Shown here piece by piece: positions 40,480-49,076 of a stretch of 64,000 nucleotides of DNA. Source of the DNA: Gp1-AA145 sp963757135 (GTDB lineage: Bacteria > Acidobacteriota > Terriglobia > Terriglobales > Acidobacteriaceae). The notes beneath the pieces are model-generated. The model saw only the letters and a list, made by a program, of their open reading frames with translations, did no database searches and was not told the origin of the DNA. The stretch lies in assembly GCA_963757135.1 (NCBI GenBank), contig CAVWQE010000004.1:744001-808000 (forward strand). Reading direction: 5' to 3'. Each line of letters starts with the position of its first letter. Position 1 is the first letter of the stretch. Both the position numbers and the translations under genes were made by a program.

Positions 40480-41673
40480 CTAGCTGCTGTACCTTCTCGG
40501 CACCCTTTTCGAAATCCCGCACAGAATCTCGTAGGGAATGGTGTGCGCCAGCTCGGCATGCTCGCGCGCATCGACATTCAGCCCATCTTCGGAGCCGAGC
40601 AGTACGACTTCATCGGCGACACTGACGCCGGGAATTCCGGTGACATCAACCAGCGTCAAGTCCATCGAAATGCGGCCTACGATCGGCGCATAGTGCTCGC
40701 GGACAATGACTCTCCCGCCGTCTGAGAGGCCGCGATTCAGCCCGTCAGCATACCCGACCGGCAGCACGCCGATTCGCGCCGGAGCTTTGGTCACGTAGGT
40801 TCCGCCATAACCGAGAGGCTGCCCAGCATGCATTTCGCGGATAGACAGGATGCGCGTCTTCCAGGTGAGCACAGGCTTGAGCGACAGCCGCAGACCGCTG
40901 CCGCTTACTACGCGTCCGGCCCGCTCGAATGGCAGATGATATCCATAGAGCGCCAGCCCGGGGCGCACCATCGTGTTCCAACTCTCGTGGTGGGAAATTA
41001 CCGCCGACGTATTCGCCGCGTGGACCAGTGGCGGATCGAAGTTATACTCCTTAAGCATGCGTCGCGCTTCAGCAAAGGTCTTCAACTGCTCGGGGACCGA
41101 AGGCGCGTCGAGCACTTCGGAAGAAGCTAGATGGGTCGCGAAGCCTTCGACTTCTAGATTCGGCGAAGACTTGAGAGCCGCAAGCACGAGCGGCAACTCT
41201 TCGAGCGTGGCGCCCAAGCGACCCATGCCGCTATCGAGCTTCAAATGGATGGCGTGCCGCTTCACGCCAACCCGGGCAGCGGCTTTTTGCAGCAAGTCGA
41301 CGTGCCCGACTTCCCAGATGGTCGGCGTCAGCCCCAGCCTGACGATCTCTTCTTCCTCGCCGCGCCAGAAGCCGGTCATCAGCAGGATGCGGGTTTCAAT
41401 GCCCTCTTCGCGTAGGGGAATGGCTTCGTCGAGCGAGGTCACGCCCAGCCAGGTTGCGCCTTCTTTTTCCAGCGCCTGCGAGCATTCGACGGCACCGTGT
41501 CCGTAGGCGTATGCCTTTACCACCGCGCATACAGTCACGCCGGAGCCGACATAGCCTCGTACAGTGCGATAGTTCTGGCGCAGATTGGCGAGCGAAACCT
41601 CAGCCCAGGTCGGCCGCGTTGCTGCGCGTTTCGCAATTTCGATGGTCGCCACTGTTGCGATTATAGTTCGCAC
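40480..41673 (-). CDS. alr: alanine racemase
   Basis: PLP enzyme that makes D-alanine for peptidoglycan. The 397 residues show the PLP-lysine motif AVVKAYAYGHGAVE, KLDSGMGRLG, the second barrel signature GRVVSGSGLRLSL and the beta domain with GYGGTYVTKAPARIGVLPVGYADGLNR and VGRISMDLTLVDVTG. The start is GTG 41673, with an N-terminal run (MRTIIATVATIEIAKRAATR) ahead of the family start PTWAEV. The last two serines and the TAG stop come from a heptad repeat. Confidence 0.96.
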   Translation of the reverse strand: MRTIIATVATIEIAKRAATRPTWAEVSLANLRQNYRTVRGYVGSGVTVCAVVKAYAYGHGAVECSQALEKEGATWLGVTSLDEAIPLREEGIETRILLMTGFWRGEEEEIVRLGLTPTIWEVGHVDLLQKAAARVGVKRHAIHLKLDSGMGRLGATLEELPLVLAALKSSPNLEVEGFATHLASSEVLDAPSVPEQLKTFAEARRMLKEYNFDPPLVHAANTSAVISHHESWNTMVRPGLALYGYHLPFERAGRVVSGSGLRLSLKPVLTWKTRILSIREMHAGQPLGYGGTYVTKAPARIGVLPVGYADGLNRGLSDGGRVIVREHYAPIVGRISMDLTLVDVTGIPGVSVADEVVLLGSEDGLNVDAREHAELAHTIPYEILCGISKRVPRRYSS

Positions 41674-41807
41674 GTACCGGCCGATCAGGTTACTGCGGTG
41701 CCACTCCCGGGGGCCTTAAAGCCCAGCATTTATTGAGCAGCTTGCGCGCGGTGCGAAAAGGACCGCACCACTTCGTCGGATAACCGCCGTCGAGCTGCGC
41801 TCCACCG

Positions 41808-41834
41808 GGCGGGTGGGGGCACCCGCCCCCACGT
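41808..41834. repeat. GC palindrome between alr and tonB
   Basis: GGCGGGTGGGGGCACCCGCC followed by CCCACGTG forms a strong short stem. Its GGGG/CCCCAC edge matches those at 9953 (in ligA) and 22682. Nothing else was recognised in the 183-base gap. Confidence 0.6.
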
Positions 41835-41856
41835 GTTTCTGCTGTTCCCGCATGGT

Positions 41857-42558
41857 TCATCTGTTCAGCACAAAGTTCACTGTAATTTCCGTCTCCACTT
41901 CGACCGGTTCGCCGTTCAGGTAGTAGGGCCGGTACTTCCATTCGCGAACAGCTGCCAGCGCTGCTGACACTAGGAGCGGCTGCCCGCTCTCGACCTGCGC
42001 ATGCTCGATGGTCCCGCTGCGGCTTATGAGCGCTCTGATAACCACTGTCCCTTGTATTCCCACTTGCCGTGCGATCGCGGGATAACGCGGCTCGACCTTA
42101 TGTACAAGATTACCTTCCATGATGACCGACATCGGGGCGTGGTGGATGGGCGGCGCCGGTACGGGGTGCACAATGGGGGCTCCAATGATGTTGGGAAGCG
42201 TGTTGTCGATTCCGTCCTCTACGCCAATAACATTTATCCCCGGCGGACCGACGGCATTGGGGTCTGCGGCCCCGGCATTCATCGTAGGCATTGCCGATCC
42301 TCTCCTGACCAATAGGGGATAGACGGGCGCGTGATCAGTAGAGCTGGTATTCGTATTTTGATTCGCCCGCGGCCGCTCTACCCCCGCCGACAGTGGCCGG
42401 AAGATTTGCCTGCGGGAGAATGCGTCCGGCAGGCTCTCAGGTTTTAACAACGGCAGTGCCAGTGCCGCTGCCACCAGCGCGGCCTGCAAGGTGAATGAAG
42501 CAATCGCCGTCCAGCGGCGTGCGGGATGAGCATGAACTACGTCCAGGCCATCGAACAT
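41857..42558 (-). CDS. TonB-family energy transducer
   Basis: A 233-residue inner-membrane protein that would couple the proton-motive force to outer-membrane transport. It has a cytoplasmic start (MFDGLDVVHAHPARRW), one transmembrane helix (IASFTLQAALVAAALALPLL), a Pro-rich periplasmic linker and a C-terminal TonB domain: VEPRYPAIARQVGIQGTVVIRALISRSGTI and AALAAVREWKYRPYYLNGEPVEVETEITVNFVL. GAGGAG seven bases before ATG 42558 fixes the start. No exbB/exbD is adjacent. Single-gene TonB-like proteins are numerous in Acidobacteria. Confidence 0.92.
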   Translation of the reverse strand: MFDGLDVVHAHPARRWTAIASFTLQAALVAAALALPLLKPESLPDAFSRRQIFRPLSAGVERPRANQNTNTSSTDHAPVYPLLVRRGSAMPTMNAGAADPNAVGPPGINVIGVEDGIDNTLPNIIGAPIVHPVPAPPIHHAPMSVIMEGNLVHKVEPRYPAIARQVGIQGTVVIRALISRSGTIEHAQVESGQPLLVSAALAAVREWKYRPYYLNGEPVEVETEITVNFVLNR

Positions 42559-42663
42559 ATGTGTCTCCTCATCAGCAAAGAGTGCCTGCCGCGCTGAGGA
42601 AAGACCAGAGGCGGCATGCTGCCGATAAAGACACCGGGCGCGACTCGGTGAGTCGCAATAATG

Positions 42664-42697
42664 CAAAAAATAAAAAGCCGCGATTTCTCGCGGCTTT
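42664..42697 (-). terminator. intrinsic terminator after the OmpH-like gene
   Basis: Read leftward, AAAGCCGCGA-GAAA-TCGCGGCTTT (42697-42674) is a perfect ten-base stem followed by TTTTATTTTTTGC. It lies 28 bases after the stop at 42725 and upstream of tonB, so it separates the two transcription units. It is one of the few classical terminators in this window. Confidence 0.88.
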
Positions 42698-42724
42698 GGG
42701 AACAAAGATCCTGCTCTGGTGTCG

Positions 42725-43450
42725 TTACTTGGTGGTGGGAGTGGTCGGCGCGGGCGTTGCCGGCTTGGTCGTAGCCGGCTTGGTCCCCGCGGGTCTCGAT
42801 CCCAACGAACCGGTAGCGCCGCCTGCCGGTTTTGCAGGCGCAGGCACACCGGATTGCGTGTTGTAAGCATCGACCACAGGCTTGGTGATGTCCAGCGACG
42901 GGCCATGCCACAGCACAGGTCCATTCGGCCATTGATTGTTGGTAGAAGTGTCAATGATCATGCCGAATCCGTTCTCGGTGGCGTATTTCACGATAAGCGG
43001 CGCCATCTTCTGGAGTATGCGCTGGGCGATCTCGTTTTCCTGATTGCGCGCGTCTTCCTGCGCATCCTGGGCGTCACGCTGCAGGATCTTCTGTTTGGAA
43101 TCAATCTGCCGCTGCAGATCGGCCTTATCGGCCTGCGGGGTAGCGGCGGCGTCAAGCTTCTTCTTAAGCGCTTCGAGCTCGTCGTTCTGGCCCTTGAGCG
43201 TGTTCTGCTTGGGCTCAAGCTTCTTGCTTAAGGCATCAAAATCGCGCTGACCTTCGTTGCTGGCGAAAATCGCCTGCTCGACGTTGATGGCCCCGATCTT
43301 AATACCGGTAGCGTTAGTTGTGGCCGCAGCCGGGTCACTGGCAACGCCCGGCGCTGAAGGCAGGGCCGAGGAACCGCTGGTCTGGGCAAGGGCGGCCGCT
43401 GATACCAGCACAGCGGCGGCTGTAAGTGAACACACAAACTTGAGTTTCAT
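42725..43450 (-). CDS. periplasmic OmpH/Skp-family chaperone
   Basis: A 241-residue protein that should hold outer-membrane proteins in the periplasm for BamA. It has a signal peptide (residues 1-22), GIKIGAINVEQAIFASNEGQRDFDAL as the family start, a long coiled coil at about 75-145 (LSKKLEPKQNTLKGQNDELEALKKKLD onward, with Q/E/A-rich helices) and NGFGMIIDTS after it. A Thr/Pro/Ala/Lys-rich tail of about 40 residues is extra. It follows bamA, which is the usual pairing, and an intrinsic terminator comes after it. Confidence 0.9.
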   Translation of the reverse strand: MKLKFVCSLTAAAVLVSAAALAQTSGSSALPSAPGVASDPAAATTNATGIKIGAINVEQAIFASNEGQRDFDALSKKLEPKQNTLKGQNDELEALKKKLDAAATPQADKADLQRQIDSKQKILQRDAQDAQEDARNQENEIAQRILQKMAPLIVKYATENGFGMIIDTSTNNQWPNGPVLWHGPSLDITKPVVDAYNTQSGVPAPAKPAGGATGSLGSRPAGTKPATTKPATPAPTTPTTK

Positions 43451-43570
43451 GAGATTAACTGCTCTCCTTGGAGAACTGCTCCTGATTTGTCAGATGCGAA
43501 ATGTTCCAGAACTGAAATGTCCGAACTACACGACCATTCGCGCGCCTGAGATGTAATGACGATTTGTGCA

Positions 43571-43582
43571 ACCGGCGCCGGT
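43571..43582. promoter_or_regulatory. 12-base perfect palindrome between bamA and the OmpH-like gene
   Basis: ACCGGCGCCGGT is self-complementary and extends with one unpaired base to TTGTGC...GCGCAA. It is about 120 bases upstream of the OmpH-like start. It could be an operator or an RNA stem; nothing else supports either. Confidence 0.35.
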
Positions 43583-43666
43583 GCGCAAGTAATCACGATG
43601 ACCGGCCTGCCCTGGCGTGTAGTTGAAGGCATTATAGAAACAGGCTGCCGTCACCGTCAAATGTCA

Positions 43667-46561
43667 TCAGAAAGTCGTCCCCACCGTGAATCGGAATGTC
43701 TTACGCGGCTCGCGGAGCTGGTATTGCGGCGAGAATACGTTCTTGACCTGTTGGTAGGTGAAGTCCCCCGCGCCGCACAAGGGTCCAGGGCACCCAGGGA
43801 ACATAGAACGGCTGACCGGGATCGGGGGCTGTGATATCTGATCCAGCCGCAGCGGATTGTACGCCCAGTAAATTCTGAATGGCGCATTCACAATCGGCAG
43901 GAACATCTGCAGTTCGAGTCCAGTGGAAGCCCGCGGCTGCCAGTTCGAACTCCCCAGCAAAGTCAGGTTCTGGTTGAAGGAAATGTTCTTTGACCCGATA
44001 CACTGCCCGCTAATCGGGTCGATCGACGGGCATCCGAAAGGCAGCTGATTCAAAGTCGCAAGCTCTCCGTTATTGATCTTCAACTGCGATTCTCTAACGA
44101 TGGGATCAAGCCCAATATCGAAGAACGGCGCAATCGAAACCGGTCCGGCGATAGTGATCCGGTATTCGGTGTTGGAGACGATGCTCAGGTCCCCGCCGGG
44201 AAAGGTGATTTGGTCCACGGGAATACGGACTGTGTAGGGGCCGCTCAAAGGATTGGTCGGGTCTTTGGGAACGACGGTTCCGTCCGGGTTCCTCAAACTC
44301 ACGGCGGATGCGGTAGGCAGAAACGCAACGGGAGAGATGGAGCGGATGTCAAAGCCACGCAGATCGTTCTCACCGCCCATATAGAAGCGTTGGAATGGCG
44401 GCGCCACCAGACCGCCATAGCCGCTCAGGAATGAGCCCTGGACGTGAAATCCGAGGGCATTGTGACGGTTCTGCAGAGGAATCCAGTGTTGATAATCAAC
44501 TACCGGCCTTATGGTTCGAACAGTTCCCCCAATTCCCGAAATATCGGCGCCGAGAAAATACTTGGTTCCGGAGTGAGGATAGAGTGCGGCGTCAAGAGTA
44601 TTTTTGTCGTACTCCAGAAAGATTTTGCTGGTGATGATCCCATTCAGCTGGTTTGGTCCGCTGATTCCGCTGAAGGCGAGGAAGCTGAACAAGTTCTTGG
44701 AAGCCGTTGTGAGGGCAACCAGAGACGAAACATCGTAGGAATAAGTAATTCCCACCCGCTTGCCGAATCCATACTTTCGCGGCAAGGGGTAAGAAGCGCT
44801 GAGAGTGAATCCCTTACTGGCCTGGGTGTAGTTCTGCAAGCTCTGTAGTTGGGCCTGGGAGACGTTCAGCACCTGCCCGGTCAGCAGGGCCGTTTGGCGT
44901 GCCTGATCGTAGGTGAGCTTCCTGCCGTACACCGTAAATCCGCCTTGAAGTGGACGATCAAACATATACGGCTCGGTAAAGCCAAAAGTGATGTCGCGTT
45001 CCAGACTGCCTATATTCGCCTGCACGGTAAGCGTATCGCCGAGGCCAAGGAAATTGTTGGTGGTGTAGCTCAGGCCAATGAATGAACCGGCCAGGCCGCT
45101 GACGCCGCCCGAAAGCCCGATCTGATTCTTGCCCTTTTCTTTCAGCTTCAGCGTGAGGTCAACAGTTCCCTCTTTTTCGTCCAGATGCCGCTCGGTCGTG
45201 CTCGGATCCTCGGGCTTAATCTGATCGAAAAACCCCAGCTGATTCAAGCGCTGCAGGCTCAGCTTCCACAACTGCTCGTTGTAACGCTGTCCTTCTTCGA
45301 GCAGCAGTTCGCGCCGGATGACCTTGTCGCGTGTGGTAGTGTTGCCTTCAAATTCGATACGCCGCACTGAGAACTGTTTGCCTTCATCGATGTCAATCTC
45401 GAACGATACCGTCTTTTTAGCCTCGTCGAAGCTGGGTGTCGGAATCGAAGTAAAGTTGATGTAACCCTGGGAGCCGTATGCAGTCTTCAGGTTTTCGAGA
45501 CCCTTGGCGATCTTCTGGCGGTTAAAGATATCGCCGTCTTTGATCGGAAACAGATTTCGCAGGGCTTTGGCATTCGGCGGCGCCTTGGTTCCCTTGAAGG
45601 TGATGGCTCCGAGGCGATAGCGCTCGCCCTCTTCAATCGGAACCGTGATGTCCATCGCCTTGCCCGGGCCGTGCTGCAACAGGGGGACGTGAAAGCCTTC
45701 GTGTCCAGTATCGCGAATCACCGTCTGCGGCTGGCCTACGTTGGCTTTGAAGTACCCACGGTTCTGCAGGTCTTCGCGCACCAGTTCCATGTCATCGTCA
45801 AGGTGCGTGGCGTCATAGGTCTTGGCAAAGAGGTTCTCGAGAAAGATGGAGTGGGGGATTCCGATAGGACGCGAAAAGTGCATGGCATGCCGCAACTCGC
45901 GGCTGGGCACGTGCCGATTGCCTTCAAATCTGATTTTGCCTACCTTGACCTTCGGCCCTTCGCGCACTACGAATGTAAGCTCAACCGAGGCCGGAGGCAG
46001 CGGCCGAATCTCGCTTCGTACATTTGCGAACTGGTGTCCGTGCTCGGATTCAAGCGCCTTGATGCTGACTTCTGCCTTTTTTACCTTTGTAGGGTCGTAC
46101 TGCGATTCCGGAGAGAGCCCAACCTTGTCCTGCTTGAAGCGGTCCAGGATGTCGCTCTTGGAGATCGCATTGATACCCAGGTAATAAATCTGCTTAACTC
46201 GCGGGCGCTCCTTTACATAAACATGCAGAATCCAGCCTTTGGGCGTGGCCTCACGTTCGAAGCGGATGTCCTCAAAAAATCCAGTGTTCCACAGCGAGTT
46301 GAAGTCGCGCTCGATCGCGGCTTGGTCATACACATCGCCTGGATGGGTAAAGATGTGGGCCTTGACCACGTCCGCCGGCACGCTCCGGTTGCCGTGCACC
46401 TGAATTTCTGTGATCAAATCCTGTTGCGCGAACAGCGGCGAGGTTAAGACGAACAGAACAATGGCGCAACCGAGAAAGAAAAATGAATTCTTGCGCGAAG
46501 AAGTACTTAGAAATGAATAGGATGCACATGCCGCCGACGGTTCTGGGCGGTGATTGCGCAA
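43667..46561 (-). CDS. bamA: outer-membrane protein assembly factor BamA (Omp85)
   Basis: Central component of the BAM complex that inserts beta-barrels. The 964 residues comprise a signal peptide ending FVLTSPLFAQ near 45, five POTRA domains (ITEIQVHGNRSVPADVV, VKQIYYLGINAISKSDILDRF, VGKIRFEGNRHVPSRELRHAM, LGAITFKGTKAPPNAKAL and VRRIEFEGNTTTRDKVIRREL) and a C-terminal barrel starting near residue 455 with GLSGGVSGLAGSFIGLSYTTNNFLGLGDTL. The barrel includes the surface-loop FYMGGENDLRGFDIRSISP motif and ends RKTFRFTVGTTF, with the C-terminal Phe. The start is TTG 46561. It is followed at 216 bases by the OmpH-like chaperone gene. Confidence 0.95.
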   Translation of the reverse strand: MRNHRPEPSAACASYSFLSTSSRKNSFFFLGCAIVLFVLTSPLFAQQDLITEIQVHGNRSVPADVVKAHIFTHPGDVYDQAAIERDFNSLWNTGFFEDIRFEREATPKGWILHVYVKERPRVKQIYYLGINAISKSDILDRFKQDKVGLSPESQYDPTKVKKAEVSIKALESEHGHQFANVRSEIRPLPPASVELTFVVREGPKVKVGKIRFEGNRHVPSRELRHAMHFSRPIGIPHSIFLENLFAKTYDATHLDDDMELVREDLQNRGYFKANVGQPQTVIRDTGHEGFHVPLLQHGPGKAMDITVPIEEGERYRLGAITFKGTKAPPNAKALRNLFPIKDGDIFNRQKIAKGLENLKTAYGSQGYINFTSIPTPSFDEAKKTVSFEIDIDEGKQFSVRRIEFEGNTTTRDKVIRRELLLEEGQRYNEQLWKLSLQRLNQLGFFDQIKPEDPSTTERHLDEKEGTVDLTLKLKEKGKNQIGLSGGVSGLAGSFIGLSYTTNNFLGLGDTLTVQANIGSLERDITFGFTEPYMFDRPLQGGFTVYGRKLTYDQARQTALLTGQVLNVSQAQLQSLQNYTQASKGFTLSASYPLPRKYGFGKRVGITYSYDVSSLVALTTASKNLFSFLAFSGISGPNQLNGIITSKIFLEYDKNTLDAALYPHSGTKYFLGADISGIGGTVRTIRPVVDYQHWIPLQNRHNALGFHVQGSFLSGYGGLVAPPFQRFYMGGENDLRGFDIRSISPVAFLPTASAVSLRNPDGTVVPKDPTNPLSGPYTVRIPVDQITFPGGDLSIVSNTEYRITIAGPVSIAPFFDIGLDPIVRESQLKINNGELATLNQLPFGCPSIDPISGQCIGSKNISFNQNLTLLGSSNWQPRASTGLELQMFLPIVNAPFRIYWAYNPLRLDQISQPPIPVSRSMFPGCPGPLCGAGDFTYQQVKNVFSPQYQLREPRKTFRFTVGTTF

Positions 46562-46682
46562 AATTACAGGCCTGTCCTGACGAATGCGAAGAATCGCTTC
46601 TTACCTCGGCTGACTGGGAGTATGGAAAACCGCAATTATACGGTAGAGCCGTGGAGGGCGTCCAAAACTCTGCCGTTCGGCC

Positions 46683-48872
46683 CTATCGCCGAGACGGCTG
46701 GAAAAGCTCCACTTCAACCAAGACGGAATAAAACGTGGCAGAGTTGCCCAAGTCCGTGAGTTTTTCGGACGTAAGCACATTTATGTTGCGGTTCCCCGGT
46801 GTAAGTTTTGCCCAGTTGAGCTTCGCCGCCACCACTCCCGGCGAAACCGCACCGTCCACTTTGGCCTGCAATTCAATCTCACCGCGCTGATTGAACACCT
46901 TCACTCGATCTCCGTCGCGGATACCGCGCCTATTCGCGTCGGCTGAGTTCATTTCCAGCAGGCCGGTCTCCTCCATCGCCTGGACGCTGGGAAGATTGGT
47001 AAAAGTTGAATTCAGGAAATTGTCGGCCTTGCGGGCGAGGAGTTCGAGCGGAAAGGACTTGGCCATCTCGGTGTGACGAGATTCGTCGGGGGGGATGAAT
47101 GACGCGACCGGGTCGAGTCCCTGCTCCTCGAGGGCTTCGTTGTACAGCAATGCCTTTCCGCCAGGCGTTCGGAAGTTACCGTGGGCAAAGGGCAGGAACG
47201 GCTCGGGAGTTCCAGTCATGGGATCACTCTTAGCACTGAAGTTCAGCCGTATATGGCCTTCTTCCTCCAGCCTCGCCCTGGTGATCCCCTCCAGCCACGG
47301 ATTCGGCGAATCCAACGCCTGGTCGATCATCGCGTCATCAGAATCGCGCAGGCAGTCATCTTCCAACCCCATCCTTGCTGCCAGCGCGCGGAAAACGTCA
47401 GTGTTCGCCCGGCACTCGCCGAGCGGCGCAATGGCCTGATTCGACATCTGCAAATAGTAGTGACCGTATGCCGACTGCAATTCTTTGTGCTCGAAGAAAG
47501 TGGTGGCGGGCAGCACAATATCAGCGTAGTCAGTCGTATCGGTGAAAAACTGCTCGTGCACGACTGTAAACAGGTCGGGTCGCAACAATCCCCGAATAAC
47601 ACCGTTGTGATTTGGACAGACCGCAGCTGGGTTCGAGTTATAAACGTACATCGCCTTCACCGGCGGATCGTTCACCTCATTCAGCGCCTTGCCAAGTTCC
47701 ACCATATTGATGGTGCGTGCTGGGCGGCCCAGAGATTTCTGCATCAGCTCGGGTAGTTCCAAGGCGGCATTGTTCAATCCGAAGCCACCGCTAGTCGAGA
47801 GCTGAAAGCCGCCGCCAACTTCTTTCCACGATCCGGTGATGCAGGGCAGCATTGCGATTGACCGCGAGGCCATGCCGCCATTCTGCGAACGCTGCACACC
47901 GTAATTCATGCGGATCACGGCAGGACGAACGGTGGCGTAGTCGTGGGCCAGCTTCCGAATATCGGCGGCTGCGATTCCTGTCCACTGCGACGCTTTCTCC
48001 GGCGGATATTCCTGGACTTTTTTGCGAAGTTCGTCAAAGCCCTCGGTATGGCGCGCCACGTAATCGGTGTCGTGAAGATTCTCGTTGATGATGACGTGCA
48101 TCATCGCCAGCGCCAGAGCGACGTCGGTTCCGGGATTGATGGGAATGTGCCAATCAGCGCAGGCGGCAGTGCGGGTGCGGTACGGATCGATTACCACGAG
48201 CTTCCCGCCATTCCGCCGCGCTTCTTCAATGAAGGGCCAGAGGTGGACGTTGTTGCCGTGAATGTTCGCCGCCCAGGCAATGATGTACTTGGAGTGGCGG
48301 AATTGCTCCGGATCGGTCCCCATGTTCACGCCATAGACAGACTTCACGCCGGTAGCGCCAGCCTCCGCACAGATCGTCCTCGCCAGTTGCGACGCGCCAA
48401 TGCTGTGAAAGAAGCGCCGGTCCATGGAGGCATAACCTAGTTTGCCGAGGGTGCCACCGTACGAGTAGGGGAGAATCGCTTCGCTGCCGAATTCGGAGAT
48501 GATGCTCTTGAATTTTGCCGCTATTTCGTCGAGAGCTTCGTCCCAGGAGATGCGCTGAAATTCAGGCCGCGGCACAGGTTGTGTGGGTCGGACATTCTTG
48601 TCCGACAATTCTGGGCTTTGCTCGGAAAAGAATGTCCGAGCCACAAGGTTCGATGATCCCTTCGGCCCCACTCTCCGCATCGGGTACAGAACCCGGTCCG
48701 GCGAGTAAACGCGATCGAGATATTTCGCCACTTTGGCGCACAAAAATCCGCGCGTCACGGGATGCGCGGGATCGCCCTGAATTTTTGTCGCCTTGCCATC
48801 CTGAACAGTAATTAGAACTCCGCATGCATCGGGGCAATCATGCGGGCAGGCGGCATGGACAACTTTTTTCAC
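46683..48872 (-). CDS. molybdopterin-dependent oxidoreductase with N-terminal [4Fe-4S] motif and a repeat insertion
   Basis: A 729-residue member of the formate dehydrogenase / nitrate reductase / DMSO reductase superfamily. The N terminus binds a cluster (CPHDCPDAC and a fourth Cys in FLCAK). Molybdopterin-binding parts are ISWDEALDEIAAKF, AWAANIHGNNVHLWPFIEEARRNG, VVIDPYRTRTA and GTDVALALAMMHVI; the C-terminal domain has GLLEMNSADANRRGIRDGDRVKVFNQRGEIE. A Cys in ARTICAEAG may be the metal ligand. No signal peptide was seen, so it is probably cytoplasmic. Residues about 75-99 (LVARTFFSEQSPELSDKNVR) come from a palindrome at 48578-48648. Substrate unknown. Confidence 0.9.
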   Translation of the reverse strand: MKKVVHAACPHDCPDACGVLITVQDGKATKIQGDPAHPVTRGFLCAKVAKYLDRVYSPDRVLYPMRRVGPKGSSNLVARTFFSEQSPELSDKNVRPTQPVPRPEFQRISWDEALDEIAAKFKSIISEFGSEAILPYSYGGTLGKLGYASMDRRFFHSIGASQLARTICAEAGATGVKSVYGVNMGTDPEQFRHSKYIIAWAANIHGNNVHLWPFIEEARRNGGKLVVIDPYRTRTAACADWHIPINPGTDVALALAMMHVIINENLHDTDYVARHTEGFDELRKKVQEYPPEKASQWTGIAAADIRKLAHDYATVRPAVIRMNYGVQRSQNGGMASRSIAMLPCITGSWKEVGGGFQLSTSGGFGLNNAALELPELMQKSLGRPARTINMVELGKALNEVNDPPVKAMYVYNSNPAAVCPNHNGVIRGLLRPDLFTVVHEQFFTDTTDYADIVLPATTFFEHKELQSAYGHYYLQMSNQAIAPLGECRANTDVFRALAARMGLEDDCLRDSDDAMIDQALDSPNPWLEGITRARLEEEGHIRLNFSAKSDPMTGTPEPFLPFAHGNFRTPGGKALLYNEALEEQGLDPVASFIPPDESRHTEMAKSFPLELLARKADNFLNSTFTNLPSVQAMEETGLLEMNSADANRRGIRDGDRVKVFNQRGEIELQAKVDGAVSPGVVAAKLNWAKLTPGNRNINVLTSEKLTDLGNSATFYSVLVEVELFQPSRR
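48578..48648. repeat. CCACAC-edged palindromic element inserted in the oxidoreductase gene
   Basis: Outer ends TTGTGTGG (48579) and CCACAA (48646) are inverse. Inside are GTCGGACATTCTTGTCCGAC and CTCGGA-AAAGAATGTCCGAG. The arrangement is that of the 103-base element at 23778, shortened. It keeps the frame and adds about 24 residues between the cluster domain and the first molybdopterin domain. Confidence 0.75.
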
Positions 48873-48897
48873 GGTGTCTGATTATACGAGGCGGAGG

Positions 48898-49075
48898 CGT
48901 CGTTGGTCGTTGGTCGCGAACCCGTCGTTGGTCGTTGGCCGTTGGTCGTTGGCCAAGACCCGACGATCTAGATTTTCTTGAAAACTAGACAAAGGCAGTT
49001 TTCTCGGCGATCTCGGCCGTAAAAGGGGCCTGCGGTTTCGGCCGACGACCGACGACGAACGACCAACGACGGGTT
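48898..49075. repeat. heptad hairpin 10 (TGGTCGT type), after frr
   Basis: The left arm (48898-48955) is TGGTCGT units with one interruption: TGGTCGT / TGGTCG, then TCGT / TGGTCGT / TGGCCGT / TGGTCGT / TGGCC. The right arm (49040-49075) is inverse. GAACCCGTCGTTGGTCGT pairs perfectly over 18 bases with its counterpart. The spacer is about 85 bases. In the direction of transcription it begins two bases after the frr stop. Confidence 0.86.
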
Positions 49076-49076
49076 C

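Larger units (their letters stand above)
40085..40489. repeat. heptad hairpin 9 (CAGCAYT type) with other repeats in its loop
   Basis: The left arm (40085-40112) is CAGCACT / CAGCAGT / CAGCATT / CAGCCCT. The right arm (40458-40489), reversed, is TAGCAAT / CAGCATT / CAGCACT / CAGG. The right arm contains the alr stop codon (TAG, 40482-40480) and its last codons. The 345-base loop holds a REP-like cluster and a TGTCAT-type palindrome, and I see no gene in it. Confidence 0.82.

Noticed and set aside
46683..48872. Selenocysteine in the molybdopterin oxidoreductase
   Set aside because: No in-frame TGA is present and a Cys is available at the likely metal-ligand position.
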